Assembly (NCBI RefSeq): GCF_037038585.1
Contig: NC_092521.1
Coordinates: forward strand, 103,680,398-103,744,397
Reading direction: 5' to 3'
Origin: Patagioenas fasciata
Taxonomy: Eukaryota; Chordata; Aves; Columbiformes; Columbidae
DNA: 64,000 nt
The position numbers and the translations under genes were made by a program. Positions 59,785-64,000 of the stretch are shown piece after piece. Below the pieces are notes generated by a model that saw only the letters and a program-made list of their open reading frames with translations, was not told the origin of the DNA and searched no databases. Position 1 is the stretch's first letter; the number at the start of each line of letters is the position of its first letter.

Positions 59785-62069
59785 GGTTTAGGTTTAGATT
59801 TGGGGTTAGGGGTTGGGGTTTTGTTTAGATTTGGGGTTATGTTTAAATTTGGGGTTAGGGGTTGGGGTTAGGTTTAGATTTGTGATTAGGTTTAGATTCG
59901 GGGTTACGGGTTGGGGTTAGGTTTAGATTTGGGGTTAGGTTTAGATTTGGGGTTAGGGGTTGAGGTTAGGTTTAGATTTAGCGTTAGGTTTAGATTTGGG
60001 GATAGGGGTTGGGGTTAGGGGTTGGGGTTAGGTTTAGATTTGGGGTTAAGGCTTGGGGTTAGGTTTAGATTTCGGGTTAGGTTTAGATTTGGGGTTGGGG
60101 TTCGGATTAGGGGTTGGGGTTAGGTTTAGATTTGGGGTTAGGTGTTGGGGTTAGGGGTTGGGGTTAGGTTTACGTTTGGGGTTAGGGGTTGGGGTTCGGG
60201 GTTGGGGTTAGGGTTTGGGGTTAGGTTTAGATTTGGGGTTAGGGGTTGGGATTAGATTTAGATTTGGGATTAGGTTTAGATTTGGGGTTTAGATTTCGGG
60301 TTAGGTTTAGATTTGGTTTTAGGGGTTGGGGTTAGAGGTTGGGGTTAGGTTTAGATTTGTGGTTAGGGGTTGGGGTTAGGGATTGGGGTTAGGGTTTGGG
60401 GTTAGGGGTTGGGGTTAGGTTTAGATTTGGGGTTAGGTTTCGATTTGGGGTTAGGGGTTGGGGTTATGTTTATATTTGGTGTTAGGTTTAGATTTAGGGT
60501 TAGGGGTTGGGATAAGTTTAGATTTTGGTTTAGGTTTAGGTTTGGGTTTAGGGGTTGGGGTTAGGTTTAGATTTAGGGTTAGGTTTAGATTTGGGATTAG
60601 GGGTTGAGGTTAGGTTTAGATTTGGGGTTAGGTTTAGAATTGGGGTTAGGGGATGGGGTTAAGTTTAGTTTTGAGGTTAGGTTTAGATTTGGGGTTAGGG
60701 GTTGGGGTTAGGTTTAGATTTGGGGTTAGGTTTAGATTTGTGGTTAGGGTTTGGGGTTAGGTTTAGATTTGGGGTTATGTTTCTATTTGGGTTTAGGTTT
60801 AGATTTGGGGTTTAGATTTGGGGTTATGTTTAGATTTGGGGTTAGGTTTAGATTTGGGGTTAGGGGTTGGGGTTAGGGGTTTGGGTTGGGTGTTGGGGTT
60901 AGGTTTAGATTTGGGGTTAGGGGTTGGGGTTAGGGGTTGGGGTCAGGGGTTGGGGTTACCTTTAGATTTGTGGTTAGGTTTAGATTTGGGGTTAGGTTTA
61001 GATTTGGGATTAGGGGTTGGGGTTAGGTTTAGATTTGGGGTTAGGTTTAGATTTGGGGTTAGGGGTTGGGGTTAGGTTTAGATTTGGGGTTAGGTTTAGA
61101 TTTGGGGTTAGGGGTTGGGGTTAGGTTTAGATTTGGGGTTAGGTTTAGATTTGGGGTTAGGGGTTGAGGTTAGGTTTAGATTTGGGGTTAGGTTTAGAAC
61201 TGGGGTTAGGGGTTGGGGTTAGGTTTAGATTTGGGGTTAGGTTTAGATTTGGGGTTAGGGGTTGGGGTTAGGTTTAGATTTGGGGTTATGTTTCGATTTG
61301 GGGTTAGGTTTAGATTTGGGGTTTAGATTTGGGGTTAGGTTTAGATTTGGGGTTAGGGGTTAGGGTTAGGGGTTTGGGTTGGGTGTTGGGGTTAGGTTTA
61401 GATTTGAGGTTAGGGGTTGGGGTTAGGGGTTGGGGTCAGGGGTTGGGGTTACCTTTATATTTGGGGTTAGGTTTAGATTTGGGGTTAGGTTTAGATTTGG
61501 GGTTAGGGGTTGGGGTTAGGTTTAGATTTGGGGTTAGGTTTAGATTTGGGGTTAGGTGTTGGGTTTAGGTTTAGATTTGGGGTTAGGTTTAGATTTCGGT
61601 TTAGATTTGGGTTTAGGTTTAGATTTGGGGTTAGGTTTCGATTTGGGGTTAGGGGTTGGGGTTAGGTTTATATTTGGGGTTAGGTTTCGATTTGGGGTTA
61701 GGGGTTGGGGTTAGGTTTAGATTTGGGGTTAGGTTTAGATTTGGGGTTAGGGGTTGGGGTTAGGTTTAGATTTGGGGTTAGGTTTAGCTTTGGGGTTAGG
61801 GGTTGGGGTTAGGTTTAGATTTGGGGTTAGGTTTAGATTTGGGGTTTTGATTTGGGGTTAAGTTTAGATTTAAGGTTAGGCTTAGATTTGGTGTTATGGG
61901 TTGGGGTTAGGGGTTGGGGTTAGGTTTTGATTTGGGGTTAGGGGTTGGGGTTAGGTTTAGATTTGGGGTTAGGGTTTCGGGTTAGAGGTTGGGGTTAGGT
62001 TTAGATTTGGGGTTAGCGGTTGGGGTTAGAGGTTGGGTTTAGGGGTTGGGGTTAGGTTTTGATTTGGGG
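59785..62069 (+). repeat. 2.28-kb higher-order repeat, copy 1
   Basis: Copy 1 aligns to 62070-64000. The offset is 2282 at TTTTGTTTAG (59819/62101) and 2385 by 61329/63714, because copy 2 carries two extra A-A-B phrases (98 bp) near 63.4-63.5 kb and a few smaller changes. The unit holds GGTTACGGG, TTTAGCGTTAGG, GGTTCGGATTAGG, TTTACGTTTGGGG, a TTTTGGTTTAGG variant and two marker phrases (60880, 61373). Its last 0.6 kb also resembles 54.2-54.8 kb (CGGTTTAGATTTGGG and TTTAAGGTTAGGCTTAG). Confidence 0.87.
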
Positions 62070-64000
62070 TTAGGTTTAGATTTGGGGTTAGGGGTTGGGG
62101 TTTTGTTTAGATTTGGCGTTATGTTTAAATTTGGGGTTAGGGGTTGGGGTTAGGTTTAGATTTGTGATTAGGTTTAGATTCGGGGTTACGGGTTGGGGTT
62201 AGGTTTAGATTTGGGGTTAGGTTTAGATTTGGGGTTAGGGGTTGAGGTTAGGTTTAGATTTAGCGTTAGGTTTAGATTTGGGGATAGGGGTTGGGGTTAG
62301 GGGTTGGGGTTAGGTTTAGATTTGGGGTTAAGGCTTGGGGTTAGGTTTAGATTTCGGGTTAGGTTTAGATTTGGGGTTGGGGTTCGCATTAGGGGTTGGG
62401 GTTAGGTTTAGATTTGGGGTTAGGTTTTGGGGTTAGGGGTTGGGGTTAGGTTTACGTTTGGGGTTAGGGGTTGGGGTTCGGGGTTGGGGTTAGGGTTTGG
62501 GGTTAGGTTTAGATTTGGGGTTAGGGGTTGGGATTAGATTTAGATTTGGGATTAGGTTTAGATTTGGGGTTTAGATTTCGGGTTAGGTTTAGATTTGGTT
62601 TTAGGGGTTGGGGTTAGGGGTTGGGGTTAGGTTTAGATTTGTGGTTAGGGGTTGGGGTTAGGGATTGGGGTTAGGGTTTGGGGTTAGGTTTAGATTTGGG
62701 GTTAGGTTTAGATTTGGGGTTAGGTTTCGATTTGGGGTTAGGGGTTGGGGTTATGTTTATATTTGGTGTTAGGTTTAGATTTAGGGTTAGGGGTTGGGAT
62801 AAGTTTAGATTTTGGTTTAGGTTTAGGTTTGGGTTTAGGGGTTGGGGTTAGGTTTAGATTTAGGGTTAGGTTTAGATTTGGGATTAGGGGTTGAGGTTAG
62901 GTTTAGATTTGGGGTTAGGTTTAGAATTGGGGTTAGGGGATGGGGTTAAGTTTAGTTTTGGGGTTAGGTTTAGATTTGGGGTTAGGGGTTGGGGTTAGGT
63001 TTAGATTTGGGGTTAGGTTTAGATTTGTGGTTAGGGTTTGGGGTTAGGTTTAGATTTGGGGTTATGTTTCTATTTGGGTTTAGGTTTAGATTTGGGGTTT
63101 AGATTTGGGGTTATGTTTAGATTTGGGGTTAGGTTTAGATTTGGGGTTAGGGGTTGGGATTAGGGGTTGGGGTTGGGTGTTGGGGTTAGGTTTAGATTTG
63201 GGGTTAGGGGTTGGGGTTAGGGGTTGGGGTCAGGGGTTGGGGTTACCTTTAGATTTGGGCTTAGGTTTAGATTTGGGGTTAGGTTTAGATTTGGGATTAG
63301 GGGTTGGGGTTAGGTTTAGATTTGGGGTTAGGTTTAGATTTGGGGTTAGGGGTTGAGGTTAGGTTTAGATTTGGGGTTAGGTTTAGATTTGGGGTTAGGG
63401 GTTGGGGTTAGGTTTAGATTTGGGGTTAGGTTTAGATTTGGGGTTAGGGGTTGAGGTTAGGTTTAGATTTGGGGTTAGGTTTAGATTTGGGATTAGGGGT
63501 TGGGGTTAGGTTTAGATTTGGGGTTAGGTTTAGATTTGGGGTTAGGGGTTGAGGTTAGGTTTAGATTTGGGTTTAGGTTTAGATTTGGGGTTAGGGGTTG
63601 GGGTTAGGTTTAGATTTGGGGTTAGGTTTAGATTTGGGGTTAGGGGTTGGGGTTAGGTTTAGATTTGGGGTTATGTTTCGATTTGGGGTTAGGTTTAGAT
63701 TTGGGGTTTAGATTTGGGGTTAGGTTTAGATTTGGGGTTAGGGGTTAGGGTTAGGGGTTTGGGTTGGGTGTTGGGGTTAGGTTTAGATTTGAGGTTAGGG
63801 GTTGGGGTTAGGGGTTGGGGTCAGGGGTTGGGGTTACCTTTAGATTTGGGGTTAGGTTTAGATTTGGGGTTAGGTTTAGATTTCGGGTTAGGGGTTGGGG
63901 TTAGGTTTAGATTTGGGGTTAGGTTTAGATTTGGGGTTAGGTGTTGGGTTTAGGTTTAGATTTGGGGTTAGGTTTAGATTTCGGTTTAGATTTGGGTTTA
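62070..64000 (+). repeat. 2.3-2.4-kb higher-order repeat, copy 2 (cut by window edge)
   Basis: Partner of 59785-62069. It matches to the last base of the window (63952-64000 equals the sequence from about 61567), so the repeat continues beyond the window. Its marker at 63165 is altered to GGTTGGGGTTGGGTGTT, and the second marker is at 63758. Confidence 0.87.
63307..63600 (+). repeat. 98-bp register of GTTGAGG and GTTGGGG phrases
   Basis: The A of GTTGAGG lies at 63356, 63454 and 63552, spaced exactly 98 bp. One extra 98-bp dimer here explains why copy 2 of the surrounding unit is 98 bp longer than copy 1. Confidence 0.92.

Larger units (their letters stand above)
1..64000 (+). repeat. Telomere-like G-rich satellite array filling the window
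   Basis: Every part of the window is built from two short words on the + strand: A, the 18-mer GGGGTTAGGTTTAGATTT, and B, the 13-mer GGGGTTAGGGGTT, mostly in the order A-A-B (49 bp). A third word, the 13-mer GGGGTTTAGATTT, equals A with 5 bases missing. Single-base variants (such as GTTGAGG, TTTGGTG, TTTACATTT, TTTCGATTT, GGGGCTAGG) decorate the words and make copies distinguishable. The array is head to tail throughout, with no switch to the C-rich strand on top and no non-repeat interruption that I could see. The words resemble telomere repeats (TTAGGG, TTTAGGG, TTGGGG families), but no pure telomere run is present. I infer eukaryotic heterochromatin, subtelomeric or pericentromeric; the species and chromosome position cannot be read from this window. 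Confidence 0.97.

Noticed and set aside
52776..63953. Open frames at 52776, 54213, 55358, 57400, 58661, 60818, 61329, 63105 and 63714 (75-85 codons)
   Set aside because: All start at TTG near the marker phrase and end after the second frame shift. Pairs at 55358/57400 and 61329/63714 are copies within duplicated units.
1..64000. CRISPR array
   Set aside because: Repeats are contiguous words with no unique spacers, and higher-order duplications repeat everything.
1..64000. Functional telomere
   Set aside because: No uniform TTAGGG, TTTAGGG or TTGGGG run is present; at most about three telomere-like words occur together (such as 20406-20425).
1..64000. Transposable elements, tRNA or rRNA genes, microsatellite or AT-rich spacers
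   Set aside because: I saw no inverted repeats, target-site duplications, poly-A tails, RNA-gene motifs or AT-rich unique stretches on either strand.

Overview
The whole 64 kb window is one uninterrupted tandem-repeat (satellite) array. I find no gene, RNA gene, transposon or stretch of ordinary unique DNA anywhere in it. On the + strand almost every base belongs to one of two short words: A, an 18-mer GGGGTTAGGTTTAGATTT, and B, a 13-mer GGGGTTAGGGGTT. A second 13-mer, C (GGGGTTTAGATTT), looks like A with 5 bases lost. The commonest phrase is A-A-B (49 bp). All units are head to tail with the G-rich strand on top, cytosine is rare, and I saw no inversion. Array size, multi-level higher-order structure and lack of genes point to a eukaryotic heterochromatic block (subtelomeric, interstitial or pericentromeric). 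The units resemble telomere words (TTAGGG, TTTAGGG, TTGGGG), but there is no clean telomere array, and I cannot name the organism.

The array is organised at several nested scales. Left part: a 5.77 kb block (1-5770) recurs at 13041-18797, and between them a 4469-bp unit is tandemly duplicated (3371-7839, 7840-12308) with a partial, indel-bearing third copy after it. From about 19.0 to 29.1 kb there are three copies of a 3.1-3.5 kb higher-order repeat. From about 30.2 to 35.5 kb there are two copies of a 2.6-2.7 kb repeat, each containing two copies of a 797-bp repeat. From about 37.1 to 42.7 kb there are 434-bp, 129-bp and about 2.48-kb duplications and a 98-bp register. From 42.7 to 46.1 kb there is a 2397-bp offset plus a 455-bp duplication. 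From 46.07 to 50.14 kb a 2028-bp unit is doubled. From 50.05 to 52.45 kb there is a 1909-bp offset. From 54.39 to 58.25 kb a 2042-bp offset is seen. From about 59.8 kb to the window end a 2282-2385-bp unit is repeated, and the last copy runs off the edge.

Length differences between related copies are usually sums of the base words (13, 18, 49, 98, 129 bp). This suggests unequal exchange or replication slippage in register with the words. Short open frames of 63-93 codons occur throughout, but all start at TTG and follow directly from the A/B word arithmetic, so I annotate no CDS. The most interesting content is the two-word hierarchy, its evolutionary record of duplications, and its extreme G-strand bias with dense potential G-quadruplexes.
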